33,191 nt of DNA from Deltaproteobacteria bacterium (GCA_016792625.1 JAEUKK010000136.1:1-33191); one strand, 5' to 3'; counted from the first letter of the stretch, positions 8,096 to 16,248 are shown. Program-made: numbers and translations. The notes: a model not told the origin generated them from the letters alone.

Positions 8096-8883
8096 GTGCC
8101 GCCCAAGGTGCGGGCGACCGCGGCCAGCCGGAGCAGCGCGGGGGCGAGGACGAGGAGTGCGGCGGCCGCCACGCCTGCGGCGGCGACCATCGGCCCGACG
8201 AGTCGAAAGGTGGCGAGCTGCTCTCGCGCGTCCAAGACCAGCTCGTCGACCACTTCTTGGGCTGCACGCTGGGGAGGGCCCGCCGCCCTGCGGAGCGCGA
8301 GGTACCGCCGTGTGTTCTGGTCGACCTCTCGCCGCAGCGGGGACTCTGGGGCTTGGAGGAGCGCGATGGCGGCTTCAAGCTGCGTGCGGCCCGGGGCGAG
8401 GTGCGCGCCGAGTCGATACCCGAGCGCCGCGCCGAACGCCGCGACCAGCGGCCCGCCAAAGCGAAGGAGGGCGCTTGTGATCACGCCAGCGCCCCTCAGC
8501 TCGTCGAAGCCGGCGGCTGCGGCGAGCAGGTGCTCGGCCCAGGCCGCACTGCAGGGCAGCAGCGCCCCGCCGGCCAACATCAGCGTGAGGAGGCGCCTGG
8601 ACGTGGCCACCGCCTCTTGCGCGTCGAGCTGCGCCTCGGTGGCGAGCGCGGCGAGGTCGAGGGTAGAGACGGGACCTGGCGTGCTCAGGGTGCGGGCCAG
8701 ATCGTCGCCGGTTGCGTCGGGCACGCCCGCGTGAAGCGCGGCCAGGGCGACCTGCGCGCGCCTCTTGAGGGCGCCCGGCGGCAGCCCTTCCGTGGCCGCC
8801 CGGACCGCCTGATCGTGGGGGAGACCGGCGCGGCGGAGGGCCGCCACTTGGCGGAGCACCAGCACCTGTTGGGAGAGGCTCAT
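8092..8883 (-). CDS. GspF-like polytopic membrane protein (first of three)
   Basis: 263 aa. The start MSLSQQVLVLRQVAALRRAG followed by LPHDQAVRAATEGLPP matches the beginning of a T2SSF domain (FlrQLatLLrAGlpLleAL). Later LDAQEAVATSRRLLTLMLAG leads into the first membrane helix, with two more helices at FGGPLVAAFGAALGYRLG and VGPMVAAAGVAAAALLVLAP. The order and spacing correspond to one GspF repeat with extra membrane segments. It lies directly after the G-like pilin gene (ATGA overlap at 8880-8883) and before a second GspF-like gene, an unusual duplication. Confidence 0.8.
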   Translation of the reverse strand: MSLSQQVLVLRQVAALRRAGLPHDQAVRAATEGLPPGALKRRAQVALAALHAGVPDATGDDLARTLSTPGPVSTLDLAALATEAQLDAQEAVATSRRLLTLMLAGGALLPCSAAWAEHLLAAAAGFDELRGAGVITSALLRFGGPLVAAFGAALGYRLGAHLAPGRTQLEAAIALLQAPESPLRREVDQNTRRYLALRRAAGPPQRAAQEVVDELVLDAREQLATFRLVGPMVAAAGVAAAALLVLAPALLRLAAVARTLGGT

Positions 8884-9305
8884 TCGAGCGGATCCTGAGC
8901 AACAATCGCCATGGTCGTACCGTCGAGCGCATAGCGCGAGGCCTGCCCGTCACGGTCGAGGTCAGCTTCGGCGGTGGCGGTGAAGCCCGCGGCGTGGAGC
9001 TCGACGCCGTAGCGGAAGCGGGCCGCGCCGCTGAGGTCGACCCCCAGCGTGCGCCAGCAATCCGCGGCGCCAGGGAAACCCTGCACGGGGGATGGGATTG
9101 GGCCCGCGGCCGGGCACGCCAGGAAGCTGCCGTGGTCGCGGTGGTGGCGGAGCTCGGCGTGCGCGATCGCGGTCAGGACCGACGTCGCCTCGGCGGCCCA
9201 GGTGCGCTTGAGCAGGCCGTCGTACACGGGCACCGCCATCGCGGTGAAGGCCGCGAGGAGGGCGAGCACGAAGCACAGCTCGATGAGGGTGAAGGCCCGG
9301 CGCAT
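8880..9305 (-). CDS. Major pilin/GspG-like prepilin, first gene of filament operon
   Basis: 141 aa; leader MRRA|FTLIELCFVLALLAAFTAM, with Phe+1 and Glu+5 but alanine in place of the nearly invariant glycine at -1. The sequence after the helix (VPVYDGLLKRTWAAEATSVL and IAHAELRHHRDHGSF) is like GspG and other type IV major pilins, where a YA-x-E-rich helix precedes a beta domain; two cysteines (CPAAG, ADCWRT) may form a disulfide. The ATG at 9305 has AGGA eight bases upstream. As the first gene of the operon it is probably the most highly made subunit and the main filament protein. Confidence 0.87.
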   Translation of the reverse strand: MRRAFTLIELCFVLALLAAFTAMAVPVYDGLLKRTWAAEATSVLTAIAHAELRHHRDHGSFLACPAAGPIPSPVQGFPGAADCWRTLGVDLSGAARFRYGVELHAAGFTATAEADLDRDGQASRYALDGTTMAIVAQDPLE

Positions 9306-9565
9306 GGGTGCATCCTGGGGGAAGCCGCGGGGCGGCTGGCGGAGCGGAGGGTGCGCCCGACTCTACAGCAGGCGGCCCAGCCGTGCGCGCCGATCCGCGC
9401 GAGATCGCAGCGCGGACGGCGAGGGCGTCGGCCGCGCCTCGGCTGCGCACCGGCGTGGACCGCTGGGGCCGCAGCCCGAGGTCTGCAGTTCAGGTGGGCG
9501 CCGCAGAGGCCATTCTCGGCTGGCTTGGAGCGGCGTGTTCGTGGTCGGCCGGTCTGCCGCGCCGC

Positions 9566-12500
9566 TCAGGCCCCGTCCACCACCGCCAGCACCGCCAGCG
9601 CCCAACCCGTGTCGATCCACCGGGTCGACTCTTTGGGCGTGCCGTCGAGGTAGCGCAGGCGGTTGACCCGGGCCTCGTCGAGTACGCCGCCGCGCGCGGC
9701 CACGTCGGCGCGGGTGGCGAGGCTCCAGCCCAGGTCGAGCAACGAGATGGTGCGCTCGGCGAAGCCCTCGGGGCCACCGCTCACCCGCAGGCCGCCTCTG
9801 GGGGACGGGCCCTCGACCCGGCCGCGCAGGGCGCCCCGGCGGACCCAGAGCCCGGAACCTTCGGCGGGATCCGCCTGAAGCACACGCTCGCGCAGGGCGA
9901 GGGCCCGCTCGACGAAGGCGCGGGCGGCGGCCTGCCAGGCGGCGGGCAGGGTGCGCGAGCTGGCGCGGCCGGTGGACAGGCCCCGCCACAGGGCGAGGTC
10001 GGGGGCCTCCCAGGCCCAGGCGCCGTCGGCGTCCGACCAGCGGGCGACGCCGAGGTAGCGCCAAGGCTCCCCCGCCGCGGGGCGTGCGAGCAGGAAGGCC
10101 GTCTCTGCCGGCTGACGGCCGGGGACGCGCAGCGGCCACCGGTCGGGCGCGGGGAGCAGGTCTTGGCCTTCGGCGCACAAGAAGAGGTGCCCGTCGACCC
10201 GGTCGATCCGGCCGGTCGGCGCACGGGAGAGCCCGAAGGAGGCCTCGGGGTCGTCAAGCGCGGCGCCGGGCGCGGGCGCGAGGGCCTCGGGCCGCACCGC
10301 GCGCACCAGCCGGGCCACCGCCACGGCGTCTTGGGCCGGCTGCAGGCCAAAGTCGGGGTTGTCGGCCCGCAGCACGAGGCCCTCGGGGCCGCGCGCCACA
10401 CGTTTGATGAGGTGGGCGGGCTCCTCGCCGGGGGCGCCGACCGCGAGCAACGCTACCTGGCCGTCGAGCGCGCCGAGGCCGAGGCCCCGCGTCGGCGCGA
10501 ACACCGCCCAGTCGCCGTCCCGTAGGGGGGCCGTGCCGCCGTCCATGGACGGGCCCGATACCCGCAGGGCGAAATGGTCGGGGGCCATGGGCCCGGGCAG
10601 CAGCACGCTGTGGGCATCGAGATCGGCGTCAGGGCGGCCATCCCAGCCCGCGGCGGCCCGGAGGGTGGGGAAGGCTGGCAGGCGCACGCGCGCGGTGGGC
10701 GGCGCCGCAGGGGTCGCGCTCGGCTCGACCCACCAGCCGTCAGGGCTGGGCCGGAAGTGCACCAGCGCAGCGCTCTCGGCGGATCGGGCCGCGGGGCTGA
10801 ACCAGCCGCGCAGCAACGCCGGCAGCGCGTCTTGGCCGCGGCCGACGGGGTGAGCGCCTTGCACCACGTCATCCTCGAAGCGGAAGCGCCAAGCTGCGCC
10901 GTCGGGGAGGTGGGCGTCCACGGTGCCGGACGGCCAGCGCGCCGCCGGGCTCGCGGTGCTGCGGCGGAGCACCGGACCCGCGGGACCCCAGTCGACGGTG
11001 GCCGAGAACGGCGCCCCGCCCGAGAAGCGGCGCGCCCGGCGCAGGGCCAAGCGCGCGTCGATGAGCTCGCGGGTCAGATCGTTAAGGGTCGGACCGTCCA
11101 CCACGGGGAGGGCGATCGCCAGACGGTCACCGTCCAGGCGCAGGTGGTCCCCAGCGCACCACGCGGCGACGGGGACGCGGCGCAGGTGGGCCTCGAAGGT
11201 CGCGTCGGTCGAGGGTGTGGCGGCCCGGCCCACGGTGCCCTCGAGCCCGGGGATCAGCTCCAGATCGGCGCGCAGCTCGGGGCTCCGCTGGATGAAGCGC
11301 TGCGCCCGGGCCGCGATGAGCCCCATGGGGGCGCCCGCTTGCAGCCCGTCGAGCTCGACCAGGGCCTCGATCAGGACGAGGTGGAAACAAGGCGCGCTCG
11401 GCGCCGCCTCGACCGCCCGCAGAAAGGCGCCGGATGTCGCGACGACCTGCGCTTCGGTGGGGTCGAGCCCGCCCTCGGCGGCGACGAAGCCGAACCACCC
11501 GCCCGACCCCGTGGGGAGGGCGGTGAGCCTGTGCCCCAGGCGCACCAGCTCACCGGCGGTGGGGCGGCGGCCGCGGGCGGCGGCGAGCTCGCGGTAGGCG
11601 CCGATGAGGGCCTCGGTGGCGCTGCTTCGTTTGCCCTCGCGCGCCGGCAGCAGCCGCTTGAGCAGATCGATGGCCTCGAGCTCATAGTGCAGCGTGCAGC
11701 CGGGCGGCATCGCCGCCTCGCCAGACGTGAGGAAGCTGCGCAGCCCGACCTCGCCGTCGCCGAGCGCGAGCAGGGTGCGCACACGGTCGAGGAAGATGGC
11801 GTGGTTGCCGATAAAGTCGATGACGACGAGGCGGGGCTTGTCGGGGGCGCGGCGCAGGCCGCGGCCGAGCTGCTGCAGGAACAGCACCGGCGATTCGGTG
11901 GGCCGCATCATCACCACGCGGTCGATGGGCTTGCAGTCCACGCCCTCGTTGAACAAGTCGACGCTGCAGATGGCGTCGATGGCGCCGCTCTCGAGGTCGC
12001 GCAGCGCGAGGGCGCGGTCGTCTGCCCCGGGCCCGGCGTGGCAAAGCCGAGTGTGCACACCCCGAGCGGTGAGCCAGTCGCGCACGAAGACCGCGTGACG
12101 GATGGACACGCAGAAGACCAAGGTGCGTGTGCCGGCCTTGTCGGGGGCGGTCCACGCCTCCCACAGGCGCTGCATGCGGATCTCGGTCTCGACCGCGAGG
12201 GTGAGGGCGAGCAGATCGAAGCGCCCGCTCCGCCATGCCGGCCGGTAGTCGGTCTCGGGGTCGCAGAGGCCAAAGTAGGCGAAGGGGACGAGCTGGGCCT
12301 CGGCGATCCCCCGGCCCAGATCGGCGCGGAACACGACGTTGTCGTCGAACAGGCCCGGGATGTCGCCCCCGTCGGCGCGCTCGGGGGTGGCGGTCAGGCC
12401 GAGCAGCCAGCGGGGCGCGAAGTGGTCGAGGACGCGGCGGTAGGACGGCGCCTCGGCGTGGTGCACCTCGTCGATGACCACCGCGTCGAAGTGATCGGCG

Positions 12501-13882
12501 GGCATCGTGTGCGCGGCCCTGGCGAGCGACTGCACCGAGGCGAAAAGCAGCTCGCAGCCGGCGGTCGGGCGTTCCCCAGCCACCATCCAGCCGAAGCGCG
12601 CGTCAGGGAAAGCGGCCCGCAGTGTCTCGGCGGCTTGCTCGAGCAGCTCGCGGCGGTGGGCCACCCACAGCACGGACGGCCGGCCGGCAGTATAGAGCTG
12701 GGCGAGATCGAGCGCGGCGAGCACCGTCTTGCCGAGGCCGGTCGCCATCACCACCAGGGCCCGCTGACGCCCCTCAGCCCTGTTGGCCTGTAGCGCAGCC
12801 AGCGCCTCGACCTGGATCGGGGTGGGCGGGGGCAGGATGAGCGGGGCCTCGGGCGCGCGCTCCCCGGGGAAGGGCGCGGCGGCGGGGCGGGCCGCGACCC
12901 GCCGGGCGTAGGCCTCGACCCAGTCGGCGGTGAGGACCGCGGCGGTATCCCACAAACGTTGGTAGGAGGCCTGCACCCGCGCCCAGGCGTGGGCGTCACG
13001 GTCGCGGTCGATGCGCAGGTTCCACTCCACCCCGCCGGAGAGCGCCGAGCGGGACAGGTTGCTGCTGCCCACGAAGCCGACGCCGAAGCGGGGCCCCTCG
13101 ATCCGCCACGCTTTGGGGTGGAAGGAGCGCCCACCCAGCGCGTGGGCCTCGACCACACGGGTGGAGAGGGTTCCGGGCGGGAGCAGTTGACCCGGGGCCT
13201 CGGCGCGGGCGGCCTCTGCGGCGGCGGTCCAGTCGAGCAGGCGCCGCAGCGCGTGGGCTTGGGTGATGTCGAGGTAGTCGCCGGTCAGCACCCGCACATG
13301 CGCCCCGCGGGCGAGCGCCTCGCGCAGGGCCGGGCCGATGAAGCGCAGCCCGCTGTCTTGCACAAAGGCGGCCAGGATGTCGATCTGGTGCGCCTGGGGC
13401 AGCATCGGCGCCAGCGCATCGTAGAGCGCGCCGCCTTCGGCGCCGTCGACCAGCGGCTCGGGGCGGCTCGCCTCGGGGCCTGCGACCACTTGCGCCAGAG
13501 GAGCCTGAGGGGCATCGCCGAGAGCGGCGTAAATCACGCTGTTCACGTCGTCGGTGGGCGCGGCCCCAAAGCGTGGGACCAGGTGGAGCAGGGCGTGAGT
13601 CGGCCCAGCCCCGCCCAAGCCGGGCCCCTCGGCGTGGAGGGCGTAGCCCTGCGGGGCCAGCAGCAGGTCGAGCGTGGCCTTAACCTCGGCGGCGAGGTCG
13701 AAGAGCGCGGCCCGCTCGGCGGCGGTGCAGGCGAAGAGGTCGGCCCGGTGCGCGCGCGGCGCGAGCAGGGCGTGGCCCACCGCGGCCGGCCGGGGCGCCC
13801 GCCAGGCGACGGCGAGGTCGTTCTGGGCCAGGGGGGCCGAGGCGAGGGCGGCGGCGACGGCGTCGCAGGTGGGGCAGGGCAT
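9566..13882 (-). CDS. HIT-like / PLD nuclease / SF2 helicase / S24 (LexA-like) fusion protein
   Basis: A single 1438-aa frame. Residues 1-115 resemble a HIT domain: CPTC at 3-6, VGHALLAPRAHRADLF, then THALLHLVPR at 95-104, where the middle (nucleophile) His of HxHxH is Leu98. Residues about 140-320 form a phospholipase-D-like module with FHPKAW (254-259) and VGSSNLSRS (271-279). Residues 350-700 are an SF2 helicase: Walker A MATGLGKT (379-386), DEVHH (471-475), LTATPER (496-502), DLFNEGVD (642-649) and QQLGRGLRR (670-678). After an unassigned region, 1070-1195 match an S24 peptidase: AAAG (1076-1079), RVSGPSM with Ser1112, RDGDWAV, LIKRV with Lys1160 and ADNPDF. The roughly 240-aa tail has a DUF3427-like RYLGVARW. 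Likely DNA-processing or defence; role inferred. Confidence 0.93.
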   Translation of the reverse strand: MPCPTCDAVAAALASAPLAQNDLAVAWRAPRPAAVGHALLAPRAHRADLFACTAAERAALFDLAAEVKATLDLLLAPQGYALHAEGPGLGGAGPTHALLHLVPRFGAAPTDDVNSVIYAALGDAPQAPLAQVVAGPEASRPEPLVDGAEGGALYDALAPMLPQAHQIDILAAFVQDSGLRFIGPALREALARGAHVRVLTGDYLDITQAHALRRLLDWTAAAEAARAEAPGQLLPPGTLSTRVVEAHALGGRSFHPKAWRIEGPRFGVGFVGSSNLSRSALSGGVEWNLRIDRDRDAHAWARVQASYQRLWDTAAVLTADWVEAYARRVAARPAAAPFPGERAPEAPLILPPPTPIQVEALAALQANRAEGRQRALVVMATGLGKTVLAALDLAQLYTAGRPSVLWVAHRRELLEQAAETLRAAFPDARFGWMVAGERPTAGCELLFASVQSLARAAHTMPADHFDAVVIDEVHHAEAPSYRRVLDHFAPRWLLGLTATPERADGGDIPGLFDDNVVFRADLGRGIAEAQLVPFAYFGLCDPETDYRPAWRSGRFDLLALTLAVETEIRMQRLWEAWTAPDKAGTRTLVFCVSIRHAVFVRDWLTARGVHTRLCHAGPGADDRALALRDLESGAIDAICSVDLFNEGVDCKPIDRVVMMRPTESPVLFLQQLGRGLRRAPDKPRLVVIDFIGNHAIFLDRVRTLLALGDGEVGLRSFLTSGEAAMPPGCTLHYELEAIDLLKRLLPAREGKRSSATEALIGAYRELAAARGRRPTAGELVRLGHRLTALPTGSGGWFGFVAAEGGLDPTEAQVVATSGAFLRAVEAAPSAPCFHLVLIEALVELDGLQAGAPMGLIAARAQRFIQRSPELRADLELIPGLEGTVGRAATPSTDATFEAHLRRVPVAAWCAGDHLRLDGDRLAIALPVVDGPTLNDLTRELIDARLALRRARRFSGGAPFSATVDWGPAGPVLRRSTASPAARWPSGTVDAHLPDGAAWRFRFEDDVVQGAHPVGRGQDALPALLRGWFSPAARSAESAALVHFRPSPDGWWVEPSATPAAPPTARVRLPAFPTLRAAAGWDGRPDADLDAHSVLLPGPMAPDHFALRVSGPSMDGGTAPLRDGDWAVFAPTRGLGLGALDGQVALLAVGAPGEEPAHLIKRVARGPEGLVLRADNPDFGLQPAQDAVAVARLVRAVRPEALAPAPGAALDDPEASFGLSRAPTGRIDRVDGHLFLCAEGQDLLPAPDRWPLRVPGRQPAETAFLLARPAAGEPWRYLGVARWSDADGAWAWEAPDLALWRGLSTGRASSRTLPAAWQAAARAFVERALALRERVLQADPAEGSGLWVRRGALRGRVEGPSPRGGLRVSGGPEGFAERTISLLDLGWSLATRADVAARGGVLDEARVNRLRYLDGTPKESTRWIDTGWALAVLAVVDGA

Positions 13883-13912
13883 CGCGCAGGACGTCCTTCT
13901 CGGCGGGCCGCC

Positions 13913-13926
13913 GCGCGGCGCCGCGC
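13913..13926. repeat. 14-bp perfect palindrome in leader of the helicase fusion gene
   Basis: GCGCGGCGCCGCGC lies about 30 bases upstream of the ATG at 13882, between that gene and the MFS gene. It could fold as a leader hairpin or be a dyad operator, but such palindromes also arise by chance in very G+C-rich sequence. The other roughly 190 bases of this gap show no gene and no recognisable LexA box. Confidence 0.3.
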
Positions 13927-14088
13927 CGCGGGGCTCGGTGAGGCCGAGGCTCTAAGCGCTCGGCAGCCGGCGAGCTCGCCGCGCAACCGCCGCCCCAGAC
14001 CGCCGGCCGATAGACTGCCGCTGGGCCTCGGACGGGAGGGGTCGGGCAGCAGTCAAATGGTCGGACCCATGCGGCAGGACGGGAAGGG

Positions 14089-15351
14089 TTAGCCTTCGGC
14101 GCGGAGCTGCGGTTGCGCGGCGCGCCCGAGCGTCTCGCGCATGCGCAGCGCGACGCCGAGGCCCGAGGCGAAGGTCAGCCCAGCCACGGTGATCAGGGCC
14201 GCCGCGAGGCCGAAGCGGTCGGCCACGAAGCCCGCGAGCAGGGCGCCGATGGCGTAGCCCAGGTCACGCCAGAGCCGGTAGACGCCGACCGCCGAGGCCC
14301 GCCAGCTCGGGTGGGCGACATCGCTGATCGCCGCGAGCAGCGTGGGGTAGACCATCGCGGTGCCGAGGCCCAGCAGGGCGGCGCCGGCGGCGAAGGCCAT
14401 GAAGTTCGCGCCGACCGCGATGACCAGGATGCCGATGGCTTGGACCCACATGCCCCCGACGATGAGGGCTTTTCGGCCGACCCGGTCGGACCAGGCGCCG
14501 GTGAACAGCTGCGAGAGACCCCACACGGCAGGATAGAGGGCGGCCAGCGCGCCGATCTGGGCCAAGGACAGACCTGCAGCGGCAAACACCAGCGGGAACA
14601 GACCCCAGGCCATGCCGTCGTTGAGGTTGTTGACCAAACCCGCTTGGCTGACCGAGGAGAGGTCGGGATCGGTGAGGGTGGTGCGGGCAAACACCGCCCG
14701 CGGCGAGAGGGGTTGGGGAGAGGGGTCGCCACCACGCACGGCCTCAAGATCAACGTGCTGCAAGGTCTCTTTGACCGCGAACACCGAGAGCGCGGCGCCC
14801 AGGGCCACAAAACCCACACCCAGCAGGAAGGGCTGCGGCCGCAGGCCCACCGTGGCGGCGATGTGGCCGGTGAGCAGCGCCGAGAGGGCCACCGCGAGGT
14901 AGCCTGCGAACTCATTGAGCCCCATCGCCAAGCCCCGGTGCTTGGGGCCGGCGAGGTCGATCTTCATGATCACGGTGGTCGACCAGGTCAGACCCTGGCT
15001 GACGCCGAGCAGCAGGTTGGCCGCCAAGATCCACGACCAGGTCGGCGCCCACATCAACAAGAAGGGCACCGGCGCGGCGGCGAGCCAGCCCGCGACGAGC
15101 ACCCGCTTGCGCCCGACCCGGTCAGACCATCGGCCGGCGACATAGTTGGTCAGCGCCTTGCTGACGCCGAAGACGACGATGAACGAGAGGATGGCCGTGC
15201 GCGCGACGAGCTGAAACTCACCCTCGGCGATCGCCGGCAGGATGCTGCGCTCCATGCCGATCATGGCGCCCACCAGGGCGTTGACGAGCACGAGCAGGCT
15301 GAACTGCGCCCAGTTGTCGCGCAGGCCGAGGCGGAGGGGCGCCGCGCTCAT
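14089..15351 (-). CDS. MFS transporter, 12 TM helices
   Basis: 420 aa with about twelve hydrophobic helices and the two MFS loop motifs, one per half: GRWSDRVGRKRVLVAGWLAA (loop 2-3) and GAWSDRVGRKALIVGGMWVQ (loop 8-9). The second helix bundle also shows GLGTAMVYPTLLAAISDVAH, as in drug/H+ antiporter-like members. It starts inside the stop of the ArsR-rhodanese gene (ATGA, 15348-15351), so it is the regulated partner in a two-gene operon. Substrate is not evident; with a rhodanese-bearing regulator, export of a sulfur-linked or thiophilic toxicant (sulfide or sulfite derivatives, arsenicals, metals) is a reasonable inference. Confidence 0.9.
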   Translation of the reverse strand: MSAAPLRLGLRDNWAQFSLLVLVNALVGAMIGMERSILPAIAEGEFQLVARTAILSFIVVFGVSKALTNYVAGRWSDRVGRKRVLVAGWLAAAPVPFLLMWAPTWSWILAANLLLGVSQGLTWSTTVIMKIDLAGPKHRGLAMGLNEFAGYLAVALSALLTGHIAATVGLRPQPFLLGVGFVALGAALSVFAVKETLQHVDLEAVRGGDPSPQPLSPRAVFARTTLTDPDLSSVSQAGLVNNLNDGMAWGLFPLVFAAAGLSLAQIGALAALYPAVWGLSQLFTGAWSDRVGRKALIVGGMWVQAIGILVIAVGANFMAFAAGAALLGLGTAMVYPTLLAAISDVAHPSWRASAVGVYRLWRDLGYAIGALLAGFVADRFGLAAALITVAGLTFASGLGVALRMRETLGRAAQPQLRAEG

Positions 15352-16010
15352 GCGCCGACCGCCGCGGCCTGCAGGCTGTGGACCGAGACATCGGTGCGCC
15401 GGGCGTCGAAGCCGAGCGCACGCAGGCGCCGGGCGGCCTCGGCCGAGAGCGTGCAGAAGGGCCCGCGGCAGTAGGCCACGACGGTGCGGTCGCGGGGCAG
15501 CAGGTGGAGCTGCTCTTCGAGCGCCGACAAGGGCGCGGAGATGGCGCCGGGCAGGTGCCCCGCGGCGAACTCGTGCGCGGGGCGGACGTCGATCAGCGTG
15601 ACGTCGCCGGCCTCGAGCCGCGCGGCGAGGGTGTCGCGGTCAAGGGGCTCGAGCCCGGCCGGGTCGTCGAAAAAGCCGCGGGTGAGGGCGTCGAGGGCCG
15701 CGTGGTGGGCCGCCCCGACCGCCTGGAGCTGGACCACCAAGCGCGCCACCTCGGGCCCTGCGAGGCGGTAGCGGACGTGCAGCCCCTCGCGCTCGCCGCG
15801 CACGAGCTGGGCGCGCTTGAGCTGCTGCAGGTGCTGCGAGGTGTTGGCCACCGACTGGTGGATCTCGCCGGCCAGCACCTCGACCGTGCGCGGAGCTTGG
15901 GCGAGCAGCTCGACGATCTCGAGCCGCGCCGGGCTGGCGAGGGCCTTGGCGACCTCGGCGAGGTGGGCGTAGGCGGCGTCTTTGAAGGCGCGGGTGGGGG
16001 AGGCGGACAT
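15348..16010 (-). CDS. ArsR-family repressor fused to a rhodanese domain
   Basis: 220 aa from ATG 16010. Residues about 10-100 are a winged-helix ArsR domain (KALASPARLEIVELLAQAPR, then ANTSQHLQQLKRAQLV and EGLHVRYRL as the wing). Residues about 120-210 are a rhodanese domain (TLIDVRPAHEFAAGHLPGA, then VVAYCRGPFC with active-site Cys in a CRGPFC loop). Such fusions are known redox or sulfane-sulfur-responsive repressors, with the rhodanese cysteine as probable sensor. An in-frame TTG at 16031 exists, but the ATG has AGGTGCCC before it and does not run into the proposed operator. It overlaps the MFS gene by ATGA. Confidence 0.92.
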   Translation of the reverse strand: MSASPTRAFKDAAYAHLAEVAKALASPARLEIVELLAQAPRTVEVLAGEIHQSVANTSQHLQQLKRAQLVRGEREGLHVRYRLAGPEVARLVVQLQAVGAAHHAALDALTRGFFDDPAGLEPLDRDTLAARLEAGDVTLIDVRPAHEFAAGHLPGAISAPLSALEEQLHLLPRDRTVVAYCRGPFCTLSAEAARRLRALGFDARRTDVSVHSLQAAAVGA

Positions 16011-16027
16011 GGGCACCTGCGGGGAAG

Positions 16028-16051
16028 TCAAGTAGTCAATCGAGTGCTTGA
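16028..16051. promoter_or_regulatory. Putative ArsR-family operator upstream of the ArsR-rhodanese gene
   Basis: An A+T-richer island just before the regulator's start. Outer arms TCAAG (16028-16032) and CTTGA (16047-16051) are inverted; an inner TCAA-N8-TTGA dyad occupies 16036-16051, and AGTCAA occurs twice, 8 bases apart. ArsR proteins bind imperfect 5-2-5 or 12-2-12 dyads overlapping their own promoters, so autorepression is likely. Position and symmetry support this; binding is inferred. Confidence 0.5.
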
Positions 16052-16079
16052 ATAGAGCCGCAGGCGGTCGTTGTCAAGA

Positions 16080-16248
16080 GGGGAGGGGGCGCCTGCGCGC
16101 CCTCTGGCCGCCTCGCGCGCGCCAGGCCGGCCGGAGGGCGGGCCGCAGGCCCGGTCGCCCGCGGGTCGCCAGACCGCGGGCGACCGAGGGCGAACGCCCG
16201 AGCCCGGAGGAGGGCCGCCGACGGCCGCAGGCCGGCGGGGCGCCCAGC
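16080..16248. repeat. Dispersed G+C-rich intergenic repeat, copy A
   Basis: About 169 bases that begin GGGGAGGGGGCGC, contain GCGCGCCAGGCCGGCCGGAG about 40 bases in, and end with CCGGAGGAGGGCCGCC and GGGGCGCCCAGC. The same landmarks in the same order and similar spacing occur at 27321-27485, also next to a regulator gene. The element is rich in short complementary arms (GGCC/GGCC, GGGCG/CGCCC), so its RNA or single strand would fold strongly. Not recognisable as an insertion sequence. Confidence 0.5.

Noticed and set aside
10574..12793. 739-codon plus-strand open frame
   Set aside because: Shadow of the helicase fusion gene on the other strand, low-complexity Gly/Ala/Arg sequence without motifs.
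13913..14088. LexA-box search upstream of the S24-containing fusion gene
   Set aside because: No dyad resembling known LexA boxes was found; only a G+C palindrome that chance could explain.
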